From positions 30,997 through 94,996 of the forward strand of contig NZ_JAGGOL010000008.1 in the NCBI RefSeq assembly GCF_018614525.1: a stretch of 64,000 bases of DNA, written 5' to 3'. Origin of the DNA: Streptomyces sp. ISL-11. Lineage in GTDB: Bacteria; Actinomycetota; Actinomycetes; Streptomycetales; Streptomycetaceae. This document shows, piece after piece, positions 63,047 to 64,000 of the stretch. How positions within the stretch are numbered: position 1 is the first letter of the stretch; every line of letters begins with the position of its first letter. The notes under the pieces were generated by a model. That model was given only the letters and a program-made list of their open reading frames with translations, was not told the origin of the DNA and did no database searches. The translations under genes were made by a program, and so were the position numbers.

Positions 63047-64000
63047 ATGAGTCAGCAGGGGGACCAGCGCACCGGTCAAGAGGACGCCTGGTGGGGCGAG
63101 TTGTACGACAAGAATGAACCCGATACGGGTTCCGCCTCCCAGGACGACAGCCTCGACGAACGGTTCACCTCCGCCTCGGCGGTGGTGGGAGCGGCACCGA
63201 GGTCCACGAACAGAAATGCGAAAGCGGCGTCGAGGCCGGAGCGGCCGCCCGGAGTGGAGCCCACGAGGCCACCCGCGCCACCCGACCCACCGGCGCCACC
63301 GTCGGGCGGACTGCCGCCCCTGCCGAAGGGCTATGGAGGGCCGCCGGCGCGCGGCCCGGTGCTGCCGATCGATGTCCCGCCCGCCATGCCGGGCCCGCCG
63401 CGACTGCCCTCGCCGACGGCGTCGGAGCGGATCGTGGGTGACACGCACATCGACCCCCGGGCCCAGGTGCCTCCACCCAGGACGCCCGCTCCACCCCCGC
63501 CGGCCGGCCCGCCCGACCTGCGGGCGCCCGTCATCGGGCGGCATGTCGACAAACACACCGGCAAGGACACCGGCCGGCACACCGACCAGCGCGACGGCAA
63601 GCCCGGCGAGGAGCGGCCCGAGCGACGGCCCGTGAGAGTGCCCGGCCGCCCGGCCGCCGCGCAGGCCGGACCGCTGGCCGACAAGCCGCTGAAGCCACCG
63701 CGCCCGCCGAGGCCACCGCGGCCCCGGCAGCCGGCCGGCCCCGAGAGCACCGCGGCCGAGCCGCGCCGGCCCGAGGAGCCCGGATTGCCCGTACAGCCGG
63801 AAGAGCCCGCGGAACAGCCGGCACCGGCCATCGAGGCCCGGCCCGTGGAGCCCGCCGGGCCGCCCGCGCCCCGGGAGCCGGTGGCGGAGAAGGCCCCCGA
63901 CCCGCGCGAGGCACCGGAGCCCGCGGCGCCCGGGCCGCCCGTGTCGGCCCCCTCCGTCCCGCCCGCCCGTTCCGCCCGGCTCGAACGCCCGCGCCTCCCG
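63047..64000 (+). CDS. Proline-rich protein, N-terminal part only
   Basis: An open frame running off the right edge (318 codons visible). The first 50 residues look folded and acidic (QEDAWWGELYDKNEPDTGSASQDD then LDERFTSASAV); from about residue 60 it is a Pro/Arg/Ala/Glu-rich low-complexity stretch. N-termini with WWxELYD and a Pro-rich linker occur in streptomycete proteins with C-terminal ATPase or other domains, but the C-terminus lies outside the window. No signal peptide in the visible part. I do not assign a function. Confidence 0.7.
   Translation, partial: MSQQGDQRTGQEDAWWGELYDKNEPDTGSASQDDSLDERFTSASAVVGAAPRSTNRNAKAASRPERPPGVEPTRPPAPPDPPAPPSGGLPPLPKGYGGPPARGPVLPIDVPPAMPGPPRLPSPTASERIVGDTHIDPRAQVPPPRTPAPPPPAGPPDLRAPVIGRHVDKHTGKDTGRHTDQRDGKPGEERPERRPVRVPGRPAAAQAGPLADKPLKPPRPPRPPRPRQPAGPESTAAEPRRPEEPGLPVQPEEPAEQPAPAIEARPVEPAGPPAPREPVAEKAPDPREAPEPAAPGPPVSAPSVPPARSARLERPRLP

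Overview
The base composition is very high in G+C, GTG and TTG starts are frequent, and promoters are sparse. The gene content (SAV2148-type HEPN protein, DUF3000, TIGR04222, coproporphyrin-route haem genes) points to a Streptomyces chromosome. The sirA-cysHCDN-ssuABC-cbiX gene order is the one I recall from Streptomyces coelicolor; I ran no alignment. No tRNA, rRNA, CRISPR array, IS element or prophage gene was seen. Most of the window is ordinary core chromosome, and both edges cut a gene.

Layout. 0-11 kb: RNase D (cut), an orphan LuxR-type regulator, DUF3000 and hemE; then a minus-strand block with a flavin disulfide reductase and three beta-ketoadipate genes (pcaG, pcaH, pcaF); then cgoX (hemY) and chdC (hemQ), which complete haem by the coproporphyrin route. 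10.5-20.3 kb: secreted hydrolase, TIGR04222 membrane protein, DUF4142 lipid-facing protein, NERD-like protein, a BlaI-type repressor divergent from a class A PBP whose transpeptidase SxxK motif is lost, a lipoprotein polysaccharide deacetylase and a Pth2-type hydrolase. 20.7-29.4 kb: ZapE-like ATPase, RibD-C reductase, stress-like protein, ABC exporter pair divergent from a two-component system, murC-msrB and a small conserved protein. 29.4-41.9 kb: the trehalose-from-glycogen genes treZ, treY and treX/glgX, with a GNAT, a dihydrolipoyl dehydrogenase and a LysR regulator lodged between treZ and treY, followed by a HEPN protein and a DnaQ-type exonuclease. 42.2-45 kb: a kinase-like phosphotransferase and a secreted subtilase with an AT-rich control region.

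45.0-54.4 kb: one long minus-strand sulfur-assimilation operon. It begins with a short cysteine-containing leader peptide and runs sirA, a 58-residue CxxC protein, cysH, cysC, cysD, cysN, ssuA, ssuB, ssuC, cbiX. Together these take up sulfonate or sulfate, activate and reduce it to sulfide, and supply the metal for the sirohaem of SirA. 54.5-64 kb: GNAT, GAF-domain regulator divergent from a YihY/BrkB membrane protein, rsgA, the alkylation-repair pair alkA-ogt, DUF456 protein, a LuxR-type regulator and a proline-rich protein cut by the window end.

Besides the genes, the window carries a family of dispersed palindromic intergenic repeats (around 3.8, 15.2, 20.4, 34.8, 57.9 and 59.4 kb). Two near-identical copies flank rsgA in inverted orientation, and between the 15.2 and 57.9 kb copies the core is inverted relative to its flanks. 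The items most worth checking are the SxxK-less PBP under a BlaI-like operator, the mosaic repeat family, and the cys leader peptide.
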